NCBI GenBank assembly: GCA_910577945.1
Contig: CAJTNI010000001.1
Coordinates: 121,248 to 185,247 of the forward strand
DNA from: an uncultured Christensenella sp.
GTDB lineage: Bacteria > Bacillota > Clostridia > Christensenellales > Pumilibacteraceae
Direction of reading: 5' to 3'
Length of the DNA stretch: 64,000 nt
The position numbers and the translations under genes are program-made. Below are positions 33,466 to 42,486 of this stretch, one piece after another (position 1 is the stretch's first letter; each line of letters begins with the position of its first letter). The notes below the pieces were generated by a model. It saw only the letters and a program-made list of their open reading frames with translations, made no database searches and was not told the DNA's origin.

Positions 33466-34186
33466 TGCCGCCAGCCACCTGCATGAAGATTTCCTCCAAG
33501 CTCTCGTCGCCCTGCGCCGCCTTTATCTCCTCGATATTGCCGCAAAGTATGAGCTTACCCTTGGAAATTATAGCGACGCGGTCGCAAATCTTTTCCGCCA
33601 CGTCCAAAATATGCGTGGAAAAGAACACGGTTTTGCCCGCGTCGCGATGCTCGCGCATAAGCTCTTTCAGCGCGAACGCGGACGGCGGGTCGAGCCCCAT
33701 CATGGGCTCGTCGAGTATCCACAGCGACGGGTCGTGTATGAGCGCGCCGATTATGGCGATTTTTTGCTTCATGCCGTGCGAGTATCCGCTTATGCGCTTG
33801 TCGAAAGCGTCCTCCAACGAAAACCTTTTAAGCAGGGCGGCGGAGCGCGTCCGACGGTCCTCCGCGGACACGCCGTAAATATCGCCCAAGAAATCTATAT
33901 ACTCCCTGCCCGTATACTTATCGAATATAATCGGCGAATCGGGCACAAACCCGAAGCTGCGTTTTGCCTCCACCGAATCGGAGGTAATATCGTGCCCGCA
34001 CACTTTGATGCTTCCCGACTTGACGGGCAGTATTCCCGTCACCATTTTAATCGTGGTGGTCTTACCCGCGCCGTTCGCGCCCAAAAAACCGAAAATCTCG
34101 CCCGGTCTCAACTCGAACGAAAGGTCGTCCACCGCTTTGATTGCGCCGTTGGCATACGCCATGGAAACGTGACTTATTTCCAGCAT
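33458..34186 (-). CDS. ABC transporter ATP-binding protein
   Basis: 242-residue nucleotide-binding subunit. Walker A is GANGAGKTT, signature YSHGMKQK, Walker B LWILDEPMMGLDP, and the switch histidine is in STHIL. Sequence type resembles the ABC-2 export ATPases. A GGAG site lies upstream. Lies 14 bases after rarA, so it is probably transcribed from the rarA promoter. Confidence 0.93.
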   Translation of the reverse strand: MLEISHVSMAYANGAIKAVDDLSFELRPGEIFGFLGANGAGKTTTIKMVTGILPVKSGSIKVCGHDITSDSVEAKRSFGFVPDSPIIFDKYTGREYIDFLGDIYGVSAEDRRTRSAALLKRFSLEDAFDKRISGYSHGMKQKIAIIGALIHDPSLWILDEPMMGLDPPSAFALKELMREHRDAGKTVFFSTHILDVAEKICDRVAIISKGKLILCGNIEEIKAAQGDESLEEIFMQVAGGNE

Positions 34187-34200
34187 AATAGCTCCTTTTA

Positions 34201-35505
34201 TTACTTACGTTTATTTTGCGCGATTTTTTCCAAAAACCGCTTGATATCCCGTTCTCTTTCCGTATCGCCCGCCACGTAAAACTTGCTGTCGCGCAAGCTG
34301 TTCGGCAAATATTGCTGCGTTACGTATCCGTCCGTGCCGTGCGGATAAATATAAGCTTGCGTGCCGCCGTCCGCGGGCTTGTATCCGCGGTCGCGCAAAT
34401 ACTCGGGCACGGCGTCGTCGGCATGCTCGCGCACTGCGGCTTGTACGGCGTGGAGCGCGTTAACGACCGAGTCCGATTTGGGCGCGGCGCAAACGGCTAT
34501 AATCGCGTGCGTCAGCGGTATAAACCCCTCGGGCGCGCCCACGTGCTCGTATGCAGAGAGCGCGGCGGCGACGGTAGATAGTGCAGAGCTGTCGGCAAGC
34601 CCCACGTCCTCGCTCGCGTGCACCAGCAGCCGCCGAAATATCAGCATTGGGTCAAGCCCCGACTCAATCAGCCGAAACGCCCAGTACAACGCCGCGTCGG
34701 GGTCGCAGCCGCGCAGCGATTTGCAAAACGCGGACAGCATATCGTAATACATGCCGTCGTCCACGGACAGCGTTTTTCGCTGCGTGGACTCGGCGGCGGC
34801 AGCGCCGTCTATGTAAATACTACCGTCGGCGCGCGGCGGCGTTGTCAACACGGCAAGCTCCAACGCGTTGAAAGCGTTGCGCAAATCGCCGTTCGCCGCC
34901 CAAGCGATATGCGAGTACGCGTCGTCGCTTATCTCCAATACGAAGTCGGCTAGCCCGCGCGAATCGGTTACGGCGCGTTTAAGCCCCTCGATAATATCTC
35001 CGTCGCTAAGCGGTTTCAGCTCGAATATGCGGCAACGCGACACTATCGCGCGCGTCATGGACACGTACGGATTTTCGGTAGTCGACCCGATAAAAACTAT
35101 ACTGCCCGTCTCTATCGCGGACAGCACGCAATCTGATTGCGCTTTACTCCATCTGTGGCACTCGTCGAGCAGTAAAAACGTGCGCTTGCCCGTCATTCGC
35201 AAACGCTCGTGCGCCTCTTCTATAACCTTTTTTGCCTCGGCAACGCCCGACGACACCGCATTCAGCTTGACGAACTCGCTCTTCGTCGACGCCGCGATTA
35301 TTCCCGCGAGCGTAGTTTTACCCGTGCCCGGCGGACCGAAAAATATGCAGCTGCCCAGCCTGTCGGCTTGTATAGCGCGCAGCAACAACGACCCGCCGTG
35401 CAAAATATGCTTTTGACCGATAAACTCCGACAAAGCGCGCGGACGCATGCGCTCCGCAAGCGGCGCGGCTCTTTGACTGTTATTTGTCAAGTCGAATAAA
35501 TCCAT
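34201..35505 (-). CDS. rarA: replication-associated recombination protein RarA (MgsA)
   Basis: 434-residue AAA+ ATPase related to clamp loaders that acts at stalled replication forks. The N-terminal RPRALSEFIGQKHIL, Walker A GPPGTGKTTLAG, DECHRWSK and sensor SIVFIGSTTENP are typical, followed by the helical oligomerisation domain. The -10 box lies six bases before the ATG, so the message appears leaderless. The ABC pair follows downstream. Confidence 0.95.
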   Translation of the reverse strand: MDLFDLTNNSQRAAPLAERMRPRALSEFIGQKHILHGGSLLLRAIQADRLGSCIFFGPPGTGKTTLAGIIAASTKSEFVKLNAVSSGVAEAKKVIEEAHERLRMTGKRTFLLLDECHRWSKAQSDCVLSAIETGSIVFIGSTTENPYVSMTRAIVSRCRIFELKPLSDGDIIEGLKRAVTDSRGLADFVLEISDDAYSHIAWAANGDLRNAFNALELAVLTTPPRADGSIYIDGAAAAESTQRKTLSVDDGMYYDMLSAFCKSLRGCDPDAALYWAFRLIESGLDPMLIFRRLLVHASEDVGLADSSALSTVAAALSAYEHVGAPEGFIPLTHAIIAVCAAPKSDSVVNALHAVQAAVREHADDAVPEYLRDRGYKPADGGTQAYIYPHGTDGYVTQQYLPNSLRDSKFYVAGDTERERDIKRFLEKIAQNKRK

Positions 35506-35511
35506 GCCCTT

Positions 35512-35540
35512 ATTTTAACATAATGCCCGCACGTTTTCAA
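35512..35540 (-). promoter_or_regulatory. sigma-A promoter of rarA with almost no leader
   Basis: TTGAAA (35535-35540), 17 bases, TAAAAT (35512-35517) on the minus strand; six bases lie between -10 box and ATG. Confidence 0.75.
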
Positions 35541-35597
35541 GCGCACGACGACCGAATATACAAATTTAACCTAATTCTAAGAAATCGCCGTTCGCGT

Positions 35598-38500
35598 TTA
35601 ATCGCTATCCGCGCCGTTCCTGAACAACGTAATATTCGATTCGCCTTCGCTGTCGACGTCTATCGCGTCGGTGGAATACACCACGTTGTTCACGCGCATG
35701 CGCCAAGCGCCGCGCGGCACGGCGCCGTCAACCGTTACGTGCGCGCGACCGCGCCCCGTGGCAATATCGAACGCAATATCCGGCGCGTTGTCTCCGATTG
35801 CGGGATTTACGGTTATTTTGCCGCCGCAACGCTTAACTCCAAACGGATATTCGACGACGAGCGAGTAAAACAGCGCCTGCGCGCCTATGCTTTCGCATAC
35901 TATCGCGCCGCGACGGTAGCACTCTCGCAGCACGTCGAAAGCCTCGGAGTCGCAATCGACTTTATACAGCGCGTAAGCGTATAGCAGCATTATCGCGAGC
36001 GTAGCGCGCTCGTCCGTTTCGGACGACGTGCGCATAGTACATTGCGCGCCGTCGAATAGCTTATCCTTTGCCGTCGCGAGCGCGGTTTTCGCCGCATCCG
36101 CGCCGCACGCGCCCGTCACCGCGCTAATCACCTGCGGCAGTAAAACGATTTTGTCGTTTATCGGCGCACCCGCATATTCGCCGAATTTTTCGCCGTCGAA
36201 GCCGTCGGCAACGGCGTAATCGGCATACCTGACTGCCGCCTCGAAACGTTTTTTTCGCGCGGACTCGGCGCAATACTGTACGTATCGCTTTACGGCAAAT
36301 CGCAGCAGCATTGCGTCCGTAACGCTTTTTTTGCCGCTCGCATAAACGCGCACCGCGCAGTCTACCGCGCGCAAGCAGTGCTCCAATACGGATGCGCCCG
36401 TCTTTTCGCCCGTTTCCGAATAAAACCGTGTATGCTCGCCCAAAACGCCGAAATCGCGCGTAAAATCTATATAGTTCGCCGCAATAATCGGCAGTGCCAA
36501 AAGCGCCGCGACCGACCGCCCGTCACGTCCGTCGGCATATCCCGACGCGCCGTCGGCGCGCTGATTTTCGCACAGGCACGATATTTTGCGCCTGACCGCC
36601 GCTATATCTAAATATCGCGCCGCGCGGCACAAAACGATATCGCGCGCAGCATTCTCCGCGCCGCGTATAAACGCGCTATCCTTAACCGCGTTCGTCAAAG
36701 CATACTGCACCCACATGAACGCGCGGTTGAGCGCCCTGTCGGAAGTGCGTACAGCAAAGCGCGCGCCGTTGTCGTAACGCTCGATTTCGGCGGCGAGCAT
36801 TGCGTCCGCCAACGACTCGTCGAGCCGTAATTGCGCGCAGTCGCCGACGCGCAACAGAAAAACAACTCGCTTAGAACCGTTGGGCAGTACGTGAACGCGC
36901 GTCGAAGCCGTCGGCGCGCCGGTACAACCGCCCGACCTGAATCCTCGCGTGCGGTCGACTGCGCCGCGCACGAAATACCCCTCCGCAAACTCCGCATACT
37001 CGGCAATGCGCTCGGACGACTGCACGCAAAACAACGCGTTCCCGTCGCCGTCCGTCGCGAGCAAGCGTCCGCCCTCGGCGGTCACGCCGCAAACGCAATC
37101 GGAGCGCACGGACAGCATGACGTCGGTCTCGCGCTGTCTGTCCGTCTTGTTTTCCAGCGTCAAGTCGAACAGCTCGCCCTTGCGCCCGCAAGCGACGTAC
37201 CGACGCAGCGTGCATATAAACCCGTTGTAGCCGCATTTATACTCACTGTAACCCATCTTGTGCACGGCGTAAAGATTGCCCTTGCCCATAGGTCGCAGCG
37301 TAGGCGTCCACACCGCGCCGCCCTCGCCGAGCGCGACGAACGCCGAAGTCAAGCCGTCGTCGCGCGTAAGCCTGCCTCCGTACTCATCGGTATACCGCGC
37401 GCTGCCGCCGTCGCTTGCAAGCTCCAATCGGTACGCCCCGTCGCACAAAACGTTGCGTATATCCGCGCCGCCGTTCAGTATCGGCAGCAGTCCGCCGTCG
37501 CCCGTAAAACCGCCGAAATCGGTTGCCGCGTCGTAAGCGACCGTCGGCAGCTCTACGTCGCCCGCATCGGGTGCTTCGCGGCGATACGGCGTCGTTATAG
37601 GCGCGTACTCGCGCGCGCCTACGTAGCCGTCGGTATCCGCACAATATTCGCGTGCCGCCGCCTCGTCGCAAGCGAAACCTCCGTCGTCGCACATAGCCGA
37701 CGCTCGCCGTGCCAAAAGCGCCGCGCTTTCGGCGAACAGCGCATTGATTACTACCGCGCGCTTTTCGTATCCGCCCAGCTCGAACCTCTCCGATATCTCC
37801 GCGCCGCGATTGTCCGCCGCACGCTCGGAACAGCCCGATTCCGAGCACAGCGCGACCGCGCAGCGCTCGTCGGCATTGCGCTTACAGGCTTGCAAAAACT
37901 CGCACTGCGGCAAATCGCACTCCGCGCATTTATCGGCGGCGGCGAATATTCCTACATCTAGCGGCGCGGCGGTTCTGTTGAGCGCCGTGACGCGCACGCT
38001 GCACCCCGCGCTCTCCACGGGCGCTATGAACTCGGCGGAAAACTCGGCGCTTTCCGTCGCGACCCTGTACGTGGATTTGTGCGGAGCGAACACGCCGTCG
38101 AATGCGGCAAGCTTTATTCGCTCGCGCCCCGCGGAAACGTTCAAGCTAAATTCGACAGCGCCGCATGCGCTTTTGACGGTCACTTTTCCGCGGTTATCCG
38201 CCGTGACCTCGGCGACGCCGCCCTGCACGGCGTTCCGCTTATAATCGGGCTCGCCGCCGAAATACGCAAGTCGCGTTTGCGGCGCGTATTCGGTTATTTC
38301 GAAATTTTCTATGTTTTCTTTTCGCTTTTTAATTCTAATACTCGGCAATATCAGCTTCGGTCTGAACACGGCGTAAACGGCTATCGCAAGCATGGGAAAA
38401 ACCGCCGCGTACCTGTACGAAAACGTCAAGCAAATAACAATGCCGATAATCGCCACAAGCGCTGCGGCGACCGTCGTATACACCGGCTTTTTGCCGTTGC

Positions 38501-39536
38501 CGTCGTCAACGGACAGATACTCGGAAATTTCGCTGCCCACCGTTTTCGCACTGTCGGCAACGTTATGCGCGTACGCGAGCTCGCTCAGCTTGCTGCGACG
38601 CGCATCGCGCTCGCACGCGCGCAAATAAGATATTTTGCGCGCGCTGTCCGCGCTACTGTAACCCGTCGCTTGCGAAAGCGTCTTGTCCGCTGCGGACAGC
38701 TCCAAAACGGTGCGCTCGTCTATTCCGTCTGCAACGCGAAGCGAGCGCAACGCTCCGAGCGCCGCCGAATACGACAAAGCCAAACGCTTGCGCCGCGACT
38801 TTTCGGCTTGCGCTACGTCCACGGCGTTGCTTTCTATTAGCGCGTCGAACGCCGATTTGTCGGACGCCGTAATCGCCGAAACGACGCCGCATAAATAATC
38901 GCAATCGGTCATTCTGCCTATGTCGACCTTGCCGTCGCCGCCGTCGCGAACGCCGTCGTCGTACGCCTCGGCGCGCGCGTTCTCGTCGCCCAAAATCTTC
39001 ATTATAAGCCCGCACAAGCACAGCCGCAGCATATCGGCAAGGCTGTCCAGCTCGCCGAAGGTAAGCGGCGCATGCTCGCAAAACGCGTTTACCGCCGCTT
39101 TAAACGTTTTTATATCTATATACCCGCGCATATCTTTAACGAGCGCGTCGCACAAGGTAAATACTCGCGGACGCCTATCCGCATGCCCCAGCGAATGACT
39201 TTTGCGCATTGCCGATTTCGCGCGCTCGACGGCACAAAACACCGCATTGCGATTTATCAAGCACAGCGTCTGCACGGACGTCAAAGGTCTGCCGTCGTCG
39301 CTGCGCCGCCGTAACGCCTTATACTCGCGCTTAATTGCCGAGAGCGTGCCGACGCTTAGCCCGCTGCCGCGTTCGGTAGCCGCGCACCGCTTGCCGAGAG
39401 CGCGCGCACGCGATACGATACCGTGCGTCGGCAAGCGATTGCCCACGTAAAATCTCGGTCTGTAAGGTTGCATTACAGCCCGAGCGGTCAAAAAAACCGC
39501 CACGACAATCGCAATAACAATCAGCAGCGATTCCAT
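35598..39536 (-). CDS. large membrane-anchored GH94 (glycosyltransferase-36)-like protein
   Basis: 1312 residues from ATG 39536 (MESLLIVIAIVV); a TTG six codons earlier is possible. One membrane helix at the N-terminus, a helical region of about 300 residues, two more helices (about 355-395), then a long C-terminal part like the cyclic-glucan-synthase/cellobiose-phosphorylase family. The beta-sandwich shows KMGYSEYKCGYNGFICTLRRY. The (alpha/alpha)6 barrel keeps an Arg-Asp pair where relatives have FRDQLQD, and ADGFDGE near residue 1112 in place of the catalytic GDWNDGM. It is far diverged and rich in Arg, Ala and Cys; substrate and activity are unknown. Confidence 0.7.
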   Translation of the reverse strand: MESLLIVIAIVVAVFLTARAVMQPYRPRFYVGNRLPTHGIVSRARALGKRCAATERGSGLSVGTLSAIKREYKALRRRSDDGRPLTSVQTLCLINRNAVFCAVERAKSAMRKSHSLGHADRRPRVFTLCDALVKDMRGYIDIKTFKAAVNAFCEHAPLTFGELDSLADMLRLCLCGLIMKILGDENARAEAYDDGVRDGGDGKVDIGRMTDCDYLCGVVSAITASDKSAFDALIESNAVDVAQAEKSRRKRLALSYSAALGALRSLRVADGIDERTVLELSAADKTLSQATGYSSADSARKISYLRACERDARRSKLSELAYAHNVADSAKTVGSEISEYLSVDDGNGKKPVYTTVAAALVAIIGIVICLTFSYRYAAVFPMLAIAVYAVFRPKLILPSIRIKKRKENIENFEITEYAPQTRLAYFGGEPDYKRNAVQGGVAEVTADNRGKVTVKSACGAVEFSLNVSAGRERIKLAAFDGVFAPHKSTYRVATESAEFSAEFIAPVESAGCSVRVTALNRTAAPLDVGIFAAADKCAECDLPQCEFLQACKRNADERCAVALCSESGCSERAADNRGAEISERFELGGYEKRAVVINALFAESAALLARRASAMCDDGGFACDEAAAREYCADTDGYVGAREYAPITTPYRREAPDAGDVELPTVAYDAATDFGGFTGDGGLLPILNGGADIRNVLCDGAYRLELASDGGSARYTDEYGGRLTRDDGLTSAFVALGEGGAVWTPTLRPMGKGNLYAVHKMGYSEYKCGYNGFICTLRRYVACGRKGELFDLTLENKTDRQRETDVMLSVRSDCVCGVTAEGGRLLATDGDGNALFCVQSSERIAEYAEFAEGYFVRGAVDRTRGFRSGGCTGAPTASTRVHVLPNGSKRVVFLLRVGDCAQLRLDESLADAMLAAEIERYDNGARFAVRTSDRALNRAFMWVQYALTNAVKDSAFIRGAENAARDIVLCRAARYLDIAAVRRKISCLCENQRADGASGYADGRDGRSVAALLALPIIAANYIDFTRDFGVLGEHTRFYSETGEKTGASVLEHCLRAVDCAVRVYASGKKSVTDAMLLRFAVKRYVQYCAESARKKRFEAAVRYADYAVADGFDGEKFGEYAGAPINDKIVLLPQVISAVTGACGADAAKTALATAKDKLFDGAQCTMRTSSETDERATLAIMLLYAYALYKVDCDSEAFDVLRECYRRGAIVCESIGAQALFYSLVVEYPFGVKRCGGKITVNPAIGDNAPDIAFDIATGRGRAHVTVDGAVPRGAWRMRVNNVVYSTDAIDVDSEGESNITLFRNGADSD

Positions 39537-39612
39537 AGCTCGAATTATTGCCAACGCAGCGCATAATTACAACACCGCGCGCGAAATTATAAATACTTAT
39601 CGAACGAAAAAT

Positions 39613-39641
39613 CGCAAAAAAAATCGGCGGATTTCCGCCGA
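39613..39641 (-). terminator. intrinsic terminator after rplS
   Basis: A perfect 8-bp stem TCGGCGGA/TCCGCCGA with a two-base loop, followed on the minus strand by eight T. Confidence 0.92.
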
Positions 39642-39655
39642 CAGTAATAATAAAA

Positions 39656-39997
39656 TTACTTCTCTTTGATTTTGGCTGCCTTGCCCGAAAGCTTGCGCAG
39701 GTAATAAAGTTTGGCGCGGCGCACTCTGCCGTGCTTAACCACTTCGATACCCGTAATACGCGGCGAATGGAGCGGGAACGTACGCTCGATACCGATACCG
39801 AACGAAACGCGGCGCACGGTAAACGACTCGCGAACCGAACCGTTCTTTTTGGCGATAACGATACCCTCGAACATCTGAATACGCTCGCGGTTGCCCTCTT
39901 TAACCTTGACGGATACGCGCACGGTGTCACCGACGTTAAATTGCGGTACGTCGGACTTCATATACTCTTTTTCGATTTCGGCAATAATGTTGCTCAT
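39656..39997 (-). CDS. rplS: 50S ribosomal protein L19
   Basis: 113 residues. L19 sits at the interface of the 30S and 50S subunits. Diagnostic segments are FNVGDTVRVSVKVKEG, RIQMFEGIVIAKKNG and the C-terminal RVRRAKLYYLRKLSGKAA. The AGGAGG site lies before the ATG. Here it is monocistronic, with promoter and terminator, rather than joined to rimM-trmD as in many Bacillota. Confidence 0.98.
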   Translation of the reverse strand: MSNIIAEIEKEYMKSDVPQFNVGDTVRVSVKVKEGNRERIQMFEGIVIAKKNGSVRESFTVRRVSFGIGIERTFPLHSPRITGIEVVKHGRVRRAKLYYLRKLSGKAAKIKEK

Positions 39998-40077
39998 GCC
40001 AGCCTCCTAAGCGTGTAAAAAACTTCGTACACAGCTAAAAATGCGATTACGAAATTAAATCACAAAATTACTGAGTA

Positions 40078-40106
40078 ATTATACCATACGAGAATTGTTT
40101 TAGCAA
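40078..40106 (-). promoter_or_regulatory. sigma-A promoter of rplS
   Basis: TTGCTA (40101-40106), 17 bases, TATAAT (40078-40083) on the minus strand. The leader of about 75 bases could hold an L19-type autoregulatory structure, but I could not verify a fold. Confidence 0.8.
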
Positions 40107-40171
40107 GTGATTTTAACACATTTTTACAAGAAATTATAAAATAATTCAACCATTTAGCACGTCGAAAACGG

Positions 40172-41218
40172 CTAGGCATCCGAGCGTTTTGCGCGTTGCG
40201 CCTCTGCCGTCCTGTTCTTTAACTGACCGCACGCGCCCGCCGCATCCGAGCCCATCGAACGCCTTACCGACGCGGAAACGCCCAACGCGTTGAGCTTTTC
40301 GCAAAATGCGTGAGCGCGCTTTTTGGAACACGGCTTTAAATCGCAGTTCTCGACGGGATTGAGCGGAATCAGATTCACGTGACAGCACAGCCCCTTCAAC
40401 AGTTTTTTCAGCTCCGCAGCATCGCCGTCGCCGTCGTTGAATCCGCCGATAAGTATATATTCGATAACCACTCGCCGTCCCGTGCGCTCGAAAAAGCGTT
40501 TTAGCGAATCAATAAGCTCGCGCACTGTGTACCGCTCCGCGATTTTCATTATCTTTTTGCGCTTGGCGTCGGTGGCGGCGTGCAGCGACAGCGACAGCGT
40601 GCCCGTAAACCCGTCGGCGGCAAGCCGTTCGATTTTGTCGGGAAGCCCGCACGTCGATACGGAAATCGAACGCATACCTATGTTTAACCCGTCTTTGGCG
40701 GTGATAAGCCTGACGAATTTGACCGTATTGTCGTAATTGGCGAGCGGCGAACCGCTCCCCATCATTACTATTTTGTTGACGCCCTCGGCTTTTTTGTCGC
40801 GCGCGATATACAGCGCCTGCGCGAGAATTTCGCCCGCAGACAAATTGCGTTTGAGCCCGTAATATCCCGACGCGCAAAATACGCAGCCCATTGCGCAACC
40901 GACCTGACAGGACACGCATACGCTGTTGCCGTACTCGTGCGGCAGGAACACCGCTTCCGCGAGGTCGCCGTCGGTCAGCTCGAAAAGATACCGCACAGCG
41001 CCGTCCGCCGCCGTAACGCGCGTTTTTTCGCGCACGGCGCGGTCGGCGTATTGTGATTTGAGCTTTTCTATTAAGGCTTTCGGAATATCCGTGTATTCGT
41101 CGTACGAGTCGAACGCGACGGTATGCCGCATGAGCTGCTTGGCGCGGTATTTTGGCTCGCCCATGGCCTCGACAAGCGCAGTCAGCTCGTCGAGCGTAAA
41201 CTCGCTAAGCGCGGTCAT
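40172..41218 (-). CDS. rlmN: 23S rRNA adenine-2503 C2-methyltransferase RlmN
   Basis: 348-residue radical-SAM enzyme that methylates A2503 of 23S rRNA and A37 of some tRNAs. The cluster motif CAMGCVFC and the C-terminal catalytic cysteine (GACGQL) are present, as are SCQVGCAM and LSLHAATD. The SAM-binding motif that normally reads GEP (GMGEP or GSGEP) is GSGSP here, with the glutamate replaced by serine. The start shares one base with the rsmB stop (TAATG). Last gene of the yicC operon; no clear terminator follows. Confidence 0.93.
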   Translation of the reverse strand: MTALSEFTLDELTALVEAMGEPKYRAKQLMRHTVAFDSYDEYTDIPKALIEKLKSQYADRAVREKTRVTAADGAVRYLFELTDGDLAEAVFLPHEYGNSVCVSCQVGCAMGCVFCASGYYGLKRNLSAGEILAQALYIARDKKAEGVNKIVMMGSGSPLANYDNTVKFVRLITAKDGLNIGMRSISVSTCGLPDKIERLAADGFTGTLSLSLHAATDAKRKKIMKIAERYTVRELIDSLKRFFERTGRRVVIEYILIGGFNDGDGDAAELKKLLKGLCCHVNLIPLNPVENCDLKPCSKKRAHAFCEKLNALGVSASVRRSMGSDAAGACGQLKNRTAEAQRAKRSDA

Positions 41219-42486
41219 TACGCGCCCTCCCGCTTAAATCTTACGATATAAAAACCGTCGCAGCGGTCGGAATCGGGCAAAAGCTTGACCGTATCGAGCA
41301 AGCCGTATTCCTTATGATTTTGCAGAAATTTTTGCGTCACGTCCTCGTTTTCGCATTTGAATATCGAGCAAGTCGAATAGCAAAGTATGCCGCCCGCCTT
41401 ACAGTATTCCGCGGCGGTATCCAAGATTTTGTATTGCAGTGCGGTCAGCTCGGCGAGGTCGGACGGCTTGCGCTTTATCAGCACGTCGGGCTTCGTACGA
41501 AACGTGCCGCTGCCGCTGCACGGACAGTCCGCCACAACAAGGTCGAACGCGCCTACAAAAGCGTCGTTCTTAACCGTAGCGTCGTTAAGCCTCAAGCTAA
41601 CTCGCGCGCCCAGCTTTTTCGCGTACCCGCGCATGAGCTCGATTTTGTGCGGATAGATATCGCACGCCGTAACCTTGAACTTGCCGAGCTCGGAGACAAG
41701 TATGGATTTGCCGCCGGGCGCGGCGCAAAGGTCGAGAACGCTACCGCCCGTCAAGCCCTTTACGTAAGCGTGCACGGCGCGCACCGACGACAACGCCTGC
41801 ACGGCGTAAGAGCCCTCGTCGAGCCGTTCCGTAGCTTTTTTGTCGCAATAGCAGCCGTATTCGGTAAGCTCGCCGACTTGGCGCATGGCGGCATCGAACG
41901 ACTCGCGCGTCATGCGTCCCGCGACGGGGCGAATATGCGTTTTCGCGGGCAACTCGGCGTCGAGCAAAGCCGCCGCGCGCGTTTCGCCGTAATCGGCAAT
42001 CAGCGCTCGACAAAACCACTCGGGCGCGTTGTGCTCGTACGTGAATTTGTCCATTGCGCCGACGAACTGCGGCTCGAAGCCTATCGAGCGTTTGAGCACG
42101 GCGTTTATAAATCCGCTGTACGCGCCGACGTGCTTGGAAAGCTCCACAACGCGGTTTACCGCCGCATATTCGGGCATGTCCGCATATCGCAAATAGTACA
42201 TGCCAATTTTGAGCACTACGGCGGCGGTCTTGTCGGGAGACTTTTCGCACAGCCCCGCAATAAGCTTTTCCAGCCGCACGTTTTTATCGAGCACGCCGTA
42301 AAACGCGCTCGTCACGAACGCATGCGCGCGCGCATCGGGCAGCGTTTTCAACGCCTTGGTAATTGCCTGCGCGCAAAACGCGCCGTCGATAAACACCGCT
42401 TTAAGCGCGTTGAATACGGCGCGGTCGGTCATGCCCGCCGCATGCGCCGCCGCTGCCTTCGCGTTTGGTCTTTTGTTGCTATTCAC
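41218..42486 (-). CDS. rsmB: 16S rRNA cytosine-967 C5-methyltransferase RsmB
   Basis: 422 residues. The N-terminal NusB-like RNA-binding domain (about 20-150) is followed by the SAM-dependent domain with LDLCAAPGGKS. The two catalytic cysteines are in DCPCSGSGTF and YSTCSIFKCENE. The frame overlaps fmt by eight bases and rlmN by one. Confidence 0.96.
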   Translation of the reverse strand: MNSNKRPNAKAAAAHAAGMTDRAVFNALKAVFIDGAFCAQAITKALKTLPDARAHAFVTSAFYGVLDKNVRLEKLIAGLCEKSPDKTAAVVLKIGMYYLRYADMPEYAAVNRVVELSKHVGAYSGFINAVLKRSIGFEPQFVGAMDKFTYEHNAPEWFCRALIADYGETRAAALLDAELPAKTHIRPVAGRMTRESFDAAMRQVGELTEYGCYCDKKATERLDEGSYAVQALSSVRAVHAYVKGLTGGSVLDLCAAPGGKSILVSELGKFKVTACDIYPHKIELMRGYAKKLGARVSLRLNDATVKNDAFVGAFDLVVADCPCSGSGTFRTKPDVLIKRKPSDLAELTALQYKILDTAAEYCKAGGILCYSTCSIFKCENEDVTQKFLQNHKEYGLLDTVKLLPDSDRCDGFYIVRFKREGA

